This document shows positions 11,226 through 24,400 of a stretch of 64,000 nucleotides of DNA, in pieces (the first letter of the stretch is position 1; every line of letters begins with the position of its first letter). The stretch comes from Trogon surrucura. Lineage: Eukaryota; Chordata; Aves; Trogoniformes; Trogonidae. Position numbers and translations under genes: made by a program. The notes beneath the pieces were generated by a model, which saw only the letters and a list, made by a program, of their open reading frames with translations, was not told the origin of the DNA and made no database searches. The stretch covers positions 53,924,635 through 53,988,634 of the forward strand of contig CM036619.1 of assembly GCA_020746105.1 (NCBI GenBank). Reading direction: 5' to 3'.

Positions 11226-14200
11226 CTATGGAAAAGGAAAAAACTATGTCACAAACAGAAGCATATAATTATACACTTTAAAAGGTCAAGTGCTTGATGT
11301 TTGAAATAGAACATTAGTTTCTGCATGTTTTTCCAAGTCAAACGTCAGTCTAATTTCCTGGGAAGATATTACGTATCTTCAGAAGCTTAACTCCTTTCTT
11401 TCCTCTTTGACCCACCCCAGGTGAATTTTACTTTCTAATTAAAAGGCAAAAATAGCCTTGAATGGTATGAGAATCAGTTTATATTACCATGAACTTCCTG
11501 TTACTGCTTGTAAATGAATAGAGGAGTCACATGAGCAACATCTCAGAGTTTTTGTGAATTGCAAACAATGAAAATTCTGTAGCATCCTTTGCATGTTTCA
11601 TCTACTTTAAAAACATGCATATTCACAAAAATGTCAGGTACAAAGTTAACATTTTTTTACTTGTGTAGCTCAGTTGACAGAAGCCCTGATGGTGTTAGAG
11701 TGGTAAAGAAAAAATGCCTTGCTGGTAAAGTGCACTGCAGCAAGGTATCTGGCAGAAGCTGTGCTAACAAAAACTTCTCTGTCTTTACAGGTATACACTG
11801 TGAGTGTTTTCTGGTACAGGTATGTCTTCAGGTACAAGTTTACTGTTCAAAATCCCAGTAAGTAATTTGAAGGAATGAACCAGTACTCATCAGTAATGAG
11901 CTGGCAGTGCTACTATCAGAATTTGTATAAACAGCTTGAGACTCACAGAAGGAGTATTTGGTGGTTCATGATAAATTCTTCCCCATCAATCATTGCATAA
12001 AGAATCACTCATTCTGGGCAATACATGGTGTAAACAAGTAAACGTGCTCCATAAGATACATATATGTGGAAGTGGAAGTATAAATTATGATAGATAAAAG
12101 TATCTTCATCTCTTCCTTTGATGGAGCTTAAATAAACCTTTCTCCTCCTAAGTCATAACAGATATCCAGCCAAAGAGCCTTGCTGCTTCATTTCGGATTT
12201 TAAATTTTAAATCTCTCATGATTTTCAATCAGAAAAGGGAATTGGTCTGGTGTCAGTATCTTGCCCCATTTCACCAAACAAGTCAATAATAAGCAAATTT
12301 ATTTTTACCAAGAATATTATTAGTTTAATATGTCTCAAGATGAAGCTATATCTGCAAGAAATCTAAAAATTACCTTTCAGCACTTTCAGTCTTGTGGAAT
12401 AAAAGAAGAATTCCCTGGCTACAAATACATGTGCACAGTAATACTCTGGGATTCTTCCAAGTGCCAAAGTGAGAGACGATCATAAACTCTAATGCTTTTC
12501 ATCCTGATCTTCCTCTCAGCAAGATGTTTGTGAAAAGGGACTCAGTGCAGGGCAATACTCTCTGTTCTGAACTTCAAACAATTGCAAAGATGCTTGACCT
12601 CATTGCAGGTCTCCTACAGCATTATCCTGACTTACAGCAAAGAATAATACATGGGTCCAGTAAGAGTAATCCATTCGCCACAGCTCTTCCCCTCATGGGT
12701 GTGCTGGTGCCCCCAGACTGGGAACACCTGGACATCTTCATACGCCCTATACTGTGTCAATACTTTAGAAAAAAGAACAATGCCATCAGTTCCTAGTATT
12801 TTCCAGGGAATATGAAATCCTGTGAAACAGGATTTTGACTCTATAATCTCTTTAACTTTTCTCCAAAGGGCTGAGCAGCTCTTGGATCCTGTTGGCAGCA
12901 AAGGTGTTTGGTAGCACGTGGTGCTGTGCAGAAAAAAAGCTTTAACTTCGTTATCAGGCTAGTAAAAAATAATTGATTCAATTTTTTATTATTTATATTC
13001 ATCTATGGAAAGAATAAGGCTCATGTGTTAGAAGGACCACTTGTTATTTCTGGAAATGCAAATTCCAGAGCAGCCAAGTCATTAGCTAATGTTGGCCTGC
13101 AACCTCCCACTGTCATTACAGTTTACGCTTTCTGCTACTGGTTTCAAATGTCCTGGGTTTTCCATGTGCTTTTTCCAACAGAGTCAAAAGAGCTGCATCA
13201 GACAGTAAGGTTTTCTTTAGAGGAAATTCATGAAGCTTTATGATATTTCAGGCACAGCATGTTAAGGTCCTCATTGCTTATACAAAGAATGACTGTTTGG
13301 AATACACGACTGACATTTCATCAGAAATGTTGAATGAAAACTGACAGATCCAGGGCAGCACTGTTCTATAGCTCAGAGCAAAGACACCTGCTGAAATGGC
13401 TGTGAACCCTTTTTCTTTTTCCATTAGTAGCCTGTGGCAAACTGAAATCCCTTTGGAATTCAGATGTGATGTTCGGTAAAATGATGTATTCATTTCCACC
13501 ATCCACATTTAGCACTTAGATGAAAGGCTGGTTCACAGTGAGATCAAAGGCAGCCAGCTGACGGCTTGGTTTAAACATGTCAGGTTTTTGTGACGAGGTG
13601 AATCCCAACCAAAGTGAAAATGGCCCAGCTCTCACAATCTTGGTTAAGATTCAGGTTACAGAGCTGGATTACAGCATAGCTGACCATTCCTTGTGTCCAG
13701 CTAAGACCAGCCCCAAACGGTTTGCCTGGCATCCTCTCTAGGAGGAATGTCAAAACAGGGCACTTGCAACCCTACATGACGTGAGAAATATGTCCTTGCA
13801 CAGCCTGGCTATTTCTTCTCATAGTCTAAGGAGAGAGATCAAATTACTTCATGTGCACCACCTCTGGCCTATTTATATACTTCTTAATAGTACTTTTTGT
13901 CAAGTCCTGAGATTAAGGTTTTTAAGACCTAAATAAACACAGAGACCATTGAACATTTTGAGTAATAAATTGCAAATACGAGTATTACTTAATACCATGA
14001 TATAGTAGATGTTTTCTGTTGTCTCCACAAACAGAATTTCCATAGGACTTACTCCTAATTAATGCTTAATGCTGAACACAGACTTATTTTTTGTTCATTT
14101 TATAAACACATACATACATTTTACAAACACATACATACATTTTACATACACGTTCTAGAAGAATATTTTAAATTTAATAATGAACATCCAATCTCATTTT

Positions 14201-14972
14201 GTGTTTGGAAAAAAGTTATTACCTATTATCTTAACAACTTGATGGCATCTGCACAGCATGAAGCAGATAAGAAAGATCAGCTCAATAGATGGTGAGACAG
14301 TAAAGCTTCACAAGTCACTGTTACTTAAGCTAAATTAAATTCCAGTCAGGGTAAATTTTAACCTAAGAGTCAAATTAGACCTTCAGCTATCACTAAGATT
14401 ATATTTTGGTGTTCTTACTGTGCAGATTTAGTCCAAAGGCAATTCAATGGAATAGAAAGTTTCCAATAGACTGCAAAGCTTTCAGAAGATTTGGATGGGC
14501 CTGGATCTATCTGCAGTCTTTGACTTCAAGTAATTATGATGTGTCTGTTATGAACACCCTGCATCATAAGATTTCAGTTTCCTGGAGATGCAGTACAAAA
14601 ACTGCTCAGCAGCCAAGCAGCTAGTTCTTAAAGCATGGTTGAATGCTTCAGGGACATTAATGGCATTTGTAGACTAAACACAAGTATTTGGAAAACGTTA
14701 TTTTAATGATAGTACTAATGATAAATTAAAACACTATTTTTCCTTCATCAGCAGACAGGAATAACACATTGGATGTCTCTATGAAAAAAAAAATAATCTA
14801 TATATTCCTATTGTTGTTACACAAAGTATTATTTTGCTTTTTAATATTTTGCTTTATTTTCATTACTTTCAAGGTGACTTGAAACGTGTTTGACAGGTTT
14901 CTGTACCTGCTTCACTGAGATTGCTTCAGATATCAGTTATGTAATGACTGAGTGCTAGAGATGCAAACTTAC
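11226..14972 (-). other. MYOM1 intron between coding exons 4 and 5
   Basis: About 3.7 kb of AT-rich intron. A 21-base tandem repeat lies at 14096-14152. The ORFs here (for example near 11589 and 12524) have no recognisable motif or splice support. Confidence 0.7.
14096..14152. repeat. 21-base tandem repeat, about 2.7 copies
   Basis: The unit CATTTTAYAAACACATACATA is repeated at 14096, 14117 and (partial) 14138. Confidence 0.85.
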
Positions 14973-15130
14973 CATGTAACACGTGGTGCTGGCCAGCCAG
15001 CCACAGAACAATGAAATTTGACATTTTGCTTTTCCCAGACAGTGTGGGAACGAGGCTCGATAATAAACTCAGGAGCATGTAAAAGTTTATCTTGGTTCAT
15101 CTTCTTGTGGAATGCCTGAGTCTCTTCTAG
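14973..15130 (-). CDS. MYOM1: MYOM1 coding exon 4: first half of Ig-like domain 1
   Basis: Residues 259-311. After a short charged helix-like stretch (LEETQAFHKKM) the I-set Ig domain begins at APEFIIEPRSHTVWE (from residue 277). Cys299 is the B-strand cysteine and Trp311 the core tryptophan, which is split across the exon junction. The acceptor is TCTTTTCCAG and the donor ACATG|GTAAGT. Confidence 0.95.
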
Positions 15131-16934
15131 CTGGAAAAGAAACATTTGATTATAACCTCCAGCAGTTATAAGTGCAAATTATTAATATGCAGAAAGCATA
15201 TTTTAAAGAGCATTAAAAATTTATGCAGCTTTTATTTAAAAATCCAGACAGACATAATGTATTTATCTCATCTGGACACAGAAAACAAAGTTTTCGTCTT
15301 CAAGAAGTTCTCCTTCCAGAATAGCTGGATTTGATTTTACAGTGGGTGGTTTCTTTCCTTAAAACTAATTTGAGTAAAATAATTTCCTCTTTTTTTTTTT
15401 TTTTTAATAGAGTGAAAGGTGAAATAGGTCTGAAATGTAGATGTCTTCTGTATATTTGCTCTAATGCAAGATCATGTATGCCTAGATCATCTCTGAACTG
15501 CTCTCAAATCTTTCCTGCTGATGGGATCCTTCATCCTTCTAGGGTAACTTTCAACTGCCTGGCTATCCACAGACCTGGAAAAAAAATCCTAATATACTAT
15601 AAATCTTGCTTTCTTCAAACTAAACTATTTATTTTCTGCCCTAACTTTCATATATATGGAGAATTACAAGTCTCTTTATTAAAATTATTTTTAAAAGACA
15701 GCTTTCATAAATCTCTCAGTCTGTTATAAACTATGCAATAGCAATTTTCCTTACAATTGTTGTTTGTCAGTTCTGGACAGGTTTTACTTGTCCTCAACAT
15801 TCATAAAACAGTAACTACTCATTATCAGAGGTCCAACAGTCTCCAACACAATTAAATAATTACACCCTATGTTTTAATGATGATACTTTTGTTAACACAC
15901 TCTAGAATGTCATTTGTTTCTGTACAACAATGACCGACATTAAATTTGCGACCTGTTATTAACTCCCAGATCCTCAGGTACTTCTACCTAGCCAAGCATT
16001 CCTCATTTACTTGTTCTTTTCCTTCTGCGTGTAATAATTTCCACTGATTGTTACCCAAGTTCTCCCTCAATGTTTCTCAATTTTTGAGATGATTTTGAAT
16101 TTTTACCTTGTCCTTCAAAGTGTCCAACCTCATGTCATGAGGATATTTTTTAAGGATATCACCTCATGTGTTGCCTGATCTAGTTGAGAGGAGTCCCTAG
16201 CCATGACAGGGAGGTTGGATTCAATGATCTCTAAGGTCCCTTCCAGCCTAGGCCATTCTATGATTCTATGATTCTTCAGTTCAAAACATTAATAAATTTC
16301 CTAAATGAAACATACTTGCACGTGATATATTCTGCCAGTCTGGTCATAAAATATCTATAACTATGCTCTGAGTATTATTTTTTTAGTAGTTGCACAGTAA
16401 CATCAAAGTTACCCACAGTTAGAGATTCAGTTCCAGATGTCTTTGGCAATTCCCTCCCTAATTTACACCCTCTGATTAAAACACTGCATTAAACACTTTG
16501 GACAAGCTTGCTCCCAGGCCATAAAAATCCAGAAATTACTCCATCACCTTCTTATTGATATGATACATATACTGGCATCTTTCTTCTCTGCCGAGCAAGT
16601 GCCTTATACTCCAGGTAGAGGATGCTGTGCCTTCTAGCTAGGTGTGGGCATGACCAAAGAGTGTTCCCCAGACCTGTTCCCCCTCCCTTTCTCCCAGCAA
16701 AGCATTCCTGGTGCCTTCCTCAGGCAGAGTGCCTCATTCCTTATCCACCTGACATCAAGACAACAAGACCTTAAGTCATTGAAAAGATTTCCATTGAAGA
16801 TACTCTGCTTTTTACTACCATTTTTGTGATTGCCCAAATTGAATCAATCTGGGCCCTGTTGTGTGAGGCACTTTACAAACCCCAAAGCACACCCATGCTG
16901 TTTACAGCCTAGGTGTTCATCTCTACTCTTTTAC
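15131..16934 (-). other. MYOM1 intron between coding exons 3 and 4
   Basis: About 1.8 kb of intron with a short, well-preserved plus-strand CR1 tail at 16161-16275. The remainder is AT-rich. Confidence 0.7.
16161..16275 (+). mobile_element. CR1 LINE 3' tail, short copy
   Basis: Reads ACCTCATGTGTTGCCTGATC into GTCCCTTCCAGCCTAGGCC and ends in ATTCTATG octamer repeats. It is nearly identical to the inverted copy at 40508-40622, so both belong to the same, relatively young subfamily. Extreme 5' truncation is typical of CR1. Confidence 0.9.
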
Positions 16935-17145
16935 CGTTTTCTTCAGGGCCATACGTTCAGCAGACTCCCGGATCGCTACTTTCCTTGATTTTTTTTCATG
17001 ATGTTCCTCTTCAGAAGTTGACTTGGCCACCTTGCTGACACTAACGCCTTCGCCTGTGGCAAAAAGGTTCCTCTTGGCAACATACGCAGCACTTTCTTTG
17101 ATTCTTTCTTCTTCTGTATCTGTGATCCCACTGATACTCACTTCT
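16935..17145 (-). CDS. MYOM1: MYOM1 coding exon 3
   Basis: Residues about 188-258. It starts by completing an Arg codon, reads EVSISGITDTEEERIKES, continues through a charged segment (TSEEEHHEKKSRKVAIRESAE) and ends at KKT. The SGITDTEEERIKE segment is diagnostic for myomesin-1. In human MYOM1 this region carries extra Ser/Lys/Gln-rich repeats that are absent here (from memory). The acceptor is TTCTTTCAG and the donor AAAACG|GTAAAA; the exon ends in phase 0. Confidence 0.93.
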
Positions 17146-20100
17146 CTGAAAGAATTTTTAAAAAGCAGAATCCCGTTGGAAAATGCTGAGAACATACTCC
17201 ATTTACACTTTCTGGCATGTTAGCCAACTACAGTGGCCAACATTCTTTCATAACACGTTTTTGCTATTATAGTCTCATACCTATTCAAAGCAGAAACAGG
17301 GAAGGCCACTGCAGAATGAGTATTTCACTATCTAAAGTCATGGCTGTTTTCAGTGCCTCTCTGTATAAACCTGACATACACATTTTCAGTCTAACCACTA
17401 TCCTGCAGTGGTTTTATATCTCCAGCATTGTATAGAATAGTATAAGGTGTACCCATAGATCTTCAGTTACTGATTTATGGCTGCAGCATTCACAATAACA
17501 CTACCAAAGCGGCAGGAGATAGTTGTAGCTGTATAACAATGTTCTCATTTGTGATTTATACAAAAACCCACATTACTATGTATCACAAAAAGTTCTTTTT
17601 ATTCATAGAAAATTCAATCCTGTAATGTTTGTAGGGTGGCTGTTCTTCCAAATGTTTTGAAGACAATTATGAATTTTCTTGATGCATCCTCCACAGGCTT
17701 TCTACAGAGGTGAGATGCAAAGGATGGTTACTCTCAATGGGTCCAGTCCTGTTCCCACATGTATCCGTGGAAGTACCATTGCAGCCATGGTGTTTTGGCA
17801 CTGTCAGGGCATTATAGCTGCTATAGTAGTGCATATACAATGAGAGTTCCTTGACTTAAGGAGACTTATTATCCTTCTTAATATCCTTCTGCTGAGTTTA
17901 ATTGACTTAATATCCTTCTGCTGAGTTTAATTACTCCAGGGTAACATTAGATGGCACACTGAAAAGAGGTTCTGTTTAAATTCATGTTAAGTGCCATCTT
18001 ACAAGCACTGCAGAGAAAGTCTCTGTTTATTTCCAGGATGCACTCAAACACAGCCTCACTATTTCATCATAAAACACTTACTACTGCTACAAAGCAAAAA
18101 GATTAGGAAGAATGATTTTGTTCTGTTTTCTTTAAGATTGCTAATATTATGCATTAGATAATACATCTCAATGCTCAAGAAAATTTGGATTCAAGCCCAT
18201 AATTAACTGTGCAGCCCCTTAACCTTGGGCTATGAAGTCAGTTTGGTGAGATACAAGACAGCCAAGCAGTGGAATGTGCTGTAAACTTAATTACACATTA
18301 AAAAATTGCTCAAAAGACTGAAAAAATTACTTAACAGCATGGAACTTTGACCTCACTCATGCGTTCAAACTCTGCCTTGAACCTTCTGTGTTTCAGGCTG
18401 CTTGAACAGGATGGTCCTTTTAAAGTAGCAGTGGGATGAGTGATTACCTTCACTTATGCACATCAGCTCCACCCCCAAATATCATCTGAAGCTGCAATGA
18501 TATGGCAGAGATTTCTAAAGACAATTTTGAAAACTCAGTTTAATTAATATGAATGTAGCTCTCAACATTCAGTTTAAATGAACCAGTGGCATTCTCCTCC
18601 AAAGGCAAGCTGACATTATTTCCTCCTTAACTACAGTAGTTAAGATCTCAGCAACTTCACAGTATGGACCCACTCCTCAAAGGCATGAAGCATCTTCTGG
18701 GAGCTGATGAATATCCTCAGACTCATATAGGACTCAGCCTAGTCATCTGCAGTAGTGGTCCCCAGACCACTGTTTTAATACTGATCAACAGCATTAAATA
18801 TTTAGATTTTCTAATAATTTCTTCCTGTTTATAATCTTCCCAGATCAAAGAGAAACATGTCCCCTGAAATGATTAATGTATCAGAAACAACACACAGTAC
18901 CATTTAAGAATGATTCTGCAGTCAAGTCTCAGGGGTTTCAGTAGAAAACACTTTTCAAACAGAAACAAGAGTATTAAATCCCAAATGGCACACACAAAAT
19001 ATTATTTAAAGGGTATCTACCATCTGCAGTCCTTTGGCATAGGCTTATTAGTGGTTACAAATAGTTCCATGAGCCACATCCAGTATCTTTAGCACCTATG
19101 GCATTAAGTCAGCCTCTGAATGTTTTATTATCTAGAATACTGGTGGCTGCCCTTAATTTTATCTTGCAAGAATTAGGCTAGGTGTTTATGAAGAACATTT
19201 GTGAACTGAATAATTTGAGCAAGGGAGTTTTTTACAGCAGAACACGAGGGCTCCAAAATAGAACCAAATAATGGACCCAGTGACATGGCGCCGAAGGTCA
19301 TCCAACAGCACAGGCAACAGCTCCAATGACCCTGCAGAGAGGTGACCTTTCTAAATAACTATTCCTTGTAAAAGCTATCTGCCCATGAGAAACAACACGT
19401 CAATTTCAGCAGGGAATTTGGGAATGACATATAACATGCACATGGTTCAATGGGCTTCAGCTGTTATCTTTCAAATAAAAATAAATATCTGACAGGAATG
19501 CGGCATGCAACTTCCACAGTCTTGGCATGCAGTCATGAACATGATGCCAACAGAAAAAAAAGCCTAGAACAGATACCCTAGCCATTTCATGCCATGTTGA
19601 GTTGGGCACCCTAACAATCATAATATGCACTTTTTATATTTTTAACTAATTAAAAAAAACTATTGGGATCATTTCCATGGCACAAAAGCACACACAACAT
19701 CTTGAGTTGCCATGTGCAAAAAGTAAGATTAATAGCAACAACAGTAAGAAGAATAGTAGCAAAGATGTAAGAATGCAACAGTATCTTTTAACATAGGATC
19801 CCAAAGTATTGCACAGACACAAAAAAATGAAGCTACACACCATCACAATGAATTAAATAATACTATATGCATTTTACAAAGAAGTAAAATAAAATAAAAA
19901 AATATTTGTTAAAGTGTTAACATTATGTGTTAAGATCACAGGGGCCTTCAAACAAGCTAAGATGATCAGGAAACTGTTCTACGATTCTATGCGTACTGGT
20001 TATCAGTCATGATTTTCAACTATTGACTCAAGACACAACAAAAAGGGAGGATATTTGGCAAGAGAGACAGGTGATAGTGAGCTGCAAATTTACTGCTACG

Positions 20101-21330
20101 TAAGCACAAACAGCGGGTGAGATGCAAAGGTAATGAGAAGCCTTGAAAATATGTTACCACAAGTTTTGTGTGAGACATATTTATGTATTTGTATCACTGA
20201 AGATATAGTTGAAACTCCAAAGCAATCATTTAAAAAGGCAACAGTGTGTGCTTCTGACTGTTGGTTGGATCACAGAGCAGTGAATCCAACACAGAAATGT
20301 ACAAGGAGTGAGAAAAAAATTACTCCAGGGTAGTGGGAGGGAATTAACTAAAGTCAAAACTGCTGGTCTCATCGAAAAAGCACCACAAACACTCAAAAGG
20401 CCAAAGCCATAACATCTCCCACTGACAAGGTGGAACTCTGGACACAAAGCAGAAGTGATACTGGGTGCTGATTAAGCAGTAGGCAGAAAAGCGGTGCTCC
20501 CAGAAACAGACTGAAAGCGAACTATGAAAAATACTGTTCTGCAGGAGAAAGACAAGTTGAAGGAAGGCTTCTGTTCAACTACAGATGAGCAAGAATTTTT
20601 TCTCCTGGCCTCTAGTCAGGAACCAGATTTCCACACCACAGCCCAGTATGTATTAATCTGAACAAGTGACTGTGCTTGAACTGCTGGAGACACCTAATAA
20701 AATCAGTACGTCATACCCTAATAAGGGCAGGGGAGCCTCCTTGCTCATGTTGGTTCTGGCTTCCACACAAAGTTCACATTCAGCTTTACTGAGGACACTG
20801 CTGTAGTAAGATGCATTACATCAGTAGTAACCATACAATAAATGCCACCAACACGTGACATCAGTATGAATCATTATGATGGATCTGAGAAAGCATTCGG
20901 TTTCATTCCAGGTTTCCCCTGCGCCAGGAGAAAACATTAGGACGTTGTTTCTGTGTTTAATGGTTGGTAAGAGACATCACAGAACAAGTCTTCAAAACAA
21001 AAGAGTAAGCTAAATAATGTGGACAACCTGCTTATCTGGTCCCCAACAAGCAGAGTTATAATTATATCTTAATTTCATAGAAAGTGACCCTGTTGACATG
21101 TTGAAAACAAAGTCCAGACACCTAGGTTCATTTGTCCTGGCTCAGGATGATCAATGTCTGATTTTCTGCCAGTCAGTTGACTTCTATTTGGTTCTTTTAT
21201 CACTCATGCGAAGTGCAAACAAACAGCTTGAGATCCATGAGTGTAAAAAAAAGATTAATGGATTTGTTATTTTATAATTTGTTAATTAGTGTCAGAAATA
21301 AGATATTAAACAAAAAGAAAATCAACATAC
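17146..21330 (-). other. MYOM1 intron between coding exons 2 and 3
   Basis: About 4.2 kb of AT-rich intron with one 29-base tandem duplication (17878-17935). No mobile element or RNA gene recognised. Confidence 0.7.
17878..17935. repeat. 29-base tandem duplication
   Basis: The unit beginning TTAATATCCTTCTGCTGAGT occurs at 17878 and again at 17907, nearly identical, suggesting a recent slippage duplication. Confidence 0.9.
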
Positions 21331-21468
21331 CGCCCTGTGAATATGGGCACTGAGTAGTCCATGGCTTCATTCTCTTTGTTCTCAGATACCAAATTCTGTT
21401 TTGCTCTCTTTGCTTTGGGACTCATCTTATAGGACTGATCTTCAATCATTAAACTGGAATCTTTCAGT
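21331..21468 (-). CDS. MYOM1: MYOM1 coding exon 2
   Basis: The exon has an acceptor TTTTATTTCAG and a donor GGGCG|GTATGT. It encodes residues about 142-188, including LKDSSLMIEDQ, a basic patch SPKAKRAK and MDYSVPIFTGR. This is still in the disordered head; the basic SPKxKRAK block and PIFxGR are recognisable from mammalian MYOM1. Phase 2 in and phase 2 out, matching both neighbours. Confidence 0.93.
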
Positions 21469-24400
21469 CTGAAATAAAAATAATATTGTTAAGTTTTATT
21501 GAAAAAAAAAAAACCCTAAGTTGCTGAGAAACACTCCAAAATAAGATTAAATTTCTAAAAAGTTTTGCTTTCTTGTTTGACAAGAAAGAAAATATTTTTA
21601 ATAGTCATGACTTCAGAGTTATTAAACACGTAACTAAATGCACTTTTTACACTTCCACTGCTCTCCCATACCACCTCAATCCACTGAAAGCAGAGAGTTG
21701 GGTGAAGTAATACCATTTAACATAGCACAGGTAAATAGAGAATGAGTGGAAAGAAAGAAGATCGAACCAAAGGGAAGGCTTCCCCTCCCCATCAGCCTGG
21801 GAGGGATTCTGAAGAGTATGAAGTCTGTCTGAGGCAGTCATTTTGGGTTCATTTTTAATATGGTTACAAACTGTGTTAATAAAGCTCCAAATACCTCCAT
21901 CTTCCTTTCCCAATGCAAAAGATATTTAACTCCCAGATCTCTGGAATATCCTAATTAGCTGTCAGCCTTTTATAAATCCCCAAAGTGTGTATTCATCTCT
22001 GTCTCAACATCACCAATGGAAATCACAGAGGAGTTTGTTTCTGGTCTGGAGATTTGTCTGTGCAGTGTAAGCTCACCACTTATGTGCACAGATACAGGAG
22101 CAGAGTTAAAGCATGTGGTTTCTCAGCAAAGCTCATTAGCCCAGACACGTACCATTAACATGGCTAATCTGCTTCCCATACCCTGAGTAGCTTACACTGG
22201 TGTCTCTATGCAGCACGTTGTATACATATAATCAAAACTCATGGTAGCACTGGGCCCCTGAGAGCGTTATACACATGTAATATAATATTACAGATACATA
22301 CATGGGCTACCTTGCCAAAGTATCAAGTTCCAGAGGTGCCACCAACATAAGTCATACTGAGAAGAGTGTTTAATTTCCAGTATATATGTTAATGGTCTGC
22401 CCATGTGAGACCATATGTGTGAGATCACACAGGTCCTGTTTCATTCTCCCATCTTTCCTTCATTCTTTTCTTTGTGCCTGTCCCTTTGTTCAGACTGAGT
22501 TCTCTCCCTGCCCAGGGCCCATTAAACCAATCTCCCATTCTCTAGCTCTCTTAATGGCTTTCTTAATGTCTCCTCCATCTAGCTCCTTGCCTGAACTTCA
22601 TATCCCCTCCATCTGCTTTCCAGCCCTCATCTCTTTGCCCTGCCACTCCCAGCACTGTCAGTAAGAGTTTCCTTTCCTTCATGCTTAGTCCCCATCTCAT
22701 CTGACTTGACTGTATTCGGCTCACCTGGCATTGCAGCAAGGCAGCCCGCTCCTCTGTGCTCCCAGAGTGTCACCTTTACAGCCCCCATCACCAAGCCCAC
22801 AGCACCACTGTGAAGAAACGCTCAGTACAGGGGGCGAAAGCAACAGCACGCTTGTGGTCCCTCCTTCCTCCTCCCGCTGTGTCCTGGTTTCCATGCAAAC
22901 AAAAGCACAGCCCGAGAGGGGCTGTGGCACACACTGCGGGAGTGAGGCCAGGGTTTTACCACAGCAGGCAGCACTGTCAGACAAGGCACAGGCCAAGCCC
23001 ACAGGAGAGAGGGGCTGCCCGCTCTGAGGTCTGATGCCAGGCACTGCCTGAGGAGCCAGGGAGGGAGTCCAAGAGAGGATGACCCAGCTTTAGGGACAGA
23101 AATCCAAGCAGAAAACACCTGGGAACAGCCCAGGCAGAGTAAAATAAAAAGGAAGAGAGAGTGAAAGAGGGTATGCAACAGCCTCACTTCCAGGCTGGGC
23201 AATGATGAGGTACAATCACTACAGTCAACCACAAACACAGTGGGAAAACTTGTTGTCAAATAATTGGTGGTGAGAAACATCAAAGACAGTATTTTCATTA
23301 TTTTTCATAATTGAACTATAGTCTGTAAGGAGCTGCAGTTCTTTACTTAGCCGGTGACTTTTATTCCTGACCTATTTTAAAATGGGACAAACCTGGAATT
23401 TTGACGCTGTCAGCCATCAGATTTCCTAGGGGCATTAGGCTGAACTCTTTAGGAGGCCACTTCATTCCTGGTTGTTTCTAGATCAAGAAGGATCACAGTG
23501 TTGTTTGAACTTCAGTTTAAATGTCAAGAACTTTCTATTTTCATAAAAGTAGACAAAACATGGTGAAAATTTCAGCTCAGGCGTTTTCAGCACTCTTACG
23601 TCCTGACTGGTTCTTTGTTCCTAAAGGGGAATTTGGCTGTCCTGTCAGTTTAGTTTTCAGTTAAGGTCCAGGTTACAGAATCGTGTAGGAAGTTAATGGA
23701 GAGCATATATAGCTGTTCCCATCACTCTCTGCTACACTTTTTGTTGATGTCTTTCCTGCACTTTTTTTACCTATCTTTCACTTCTCGTTCTAAAAGTGTT
23801 GAAAACAAATCATAAATTGCTATAGTTCTGTTTATTTGATGGTTGTTTTTTTAATCAAACACTCCAAGTGTTTGAAGTTTCATTTCTCACTTTCATTTTT
23901 CTTGCCTTCCACAGCTGGATTTATGAAAACTTCTCCCAAATCCTTCAGACTAATGCCACAGAATTCCATCACAATGGATCCTGAGAAACAGGGATGGAAC
24001 TGGAATTTTTACTGAAGCATGATGAGTGAGATAAAAACTACTGTACATGTACAGCTGATTCGCACTCTCTTCTGAGATTTCAAACCACAAATCTCTTGAT
24101 TGAGGCACCCTTTGCTGCAGCCTCCTGATTATCTCCTGGATTACAACCCCTTCACATTATTGCATCTTTTGGTTGGCCCCTTTGTGCATGTGCTCAGGAC
24201 CAGAAAAACGGCCTTCTAGATGCCTTTTCCTCTCTTCTTCCTCTGGAAGGGTCTGCAGCAACAAAAGTAGTTGTGCTTTCTTCTAAGAGCAAGGGCTGTG
24301 TCCCAATACTTTGGAGTGGTACAAAAGAGGGAGCACTCAGCTGTCAAAAGCACGGATGACATGAGCTGAATAACGGATCCATGTGGAACCTGTAATTGTT

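Noticed and set aside
19970..20000. GTTCTACGATTCTATGCG resembling a CR1 tail octamer
   Set aside because: Too short and without the upstream CR1 sequence.
22721..23298. Overlapping ORFs of about 90-158 codons in a GC-richer intronic patch
   Set aside because: No family resemblance; simple composition effect. TGTCCTGGTTTCC at 22877 recalled an LTR start but nothing downstream matched the LTR family.
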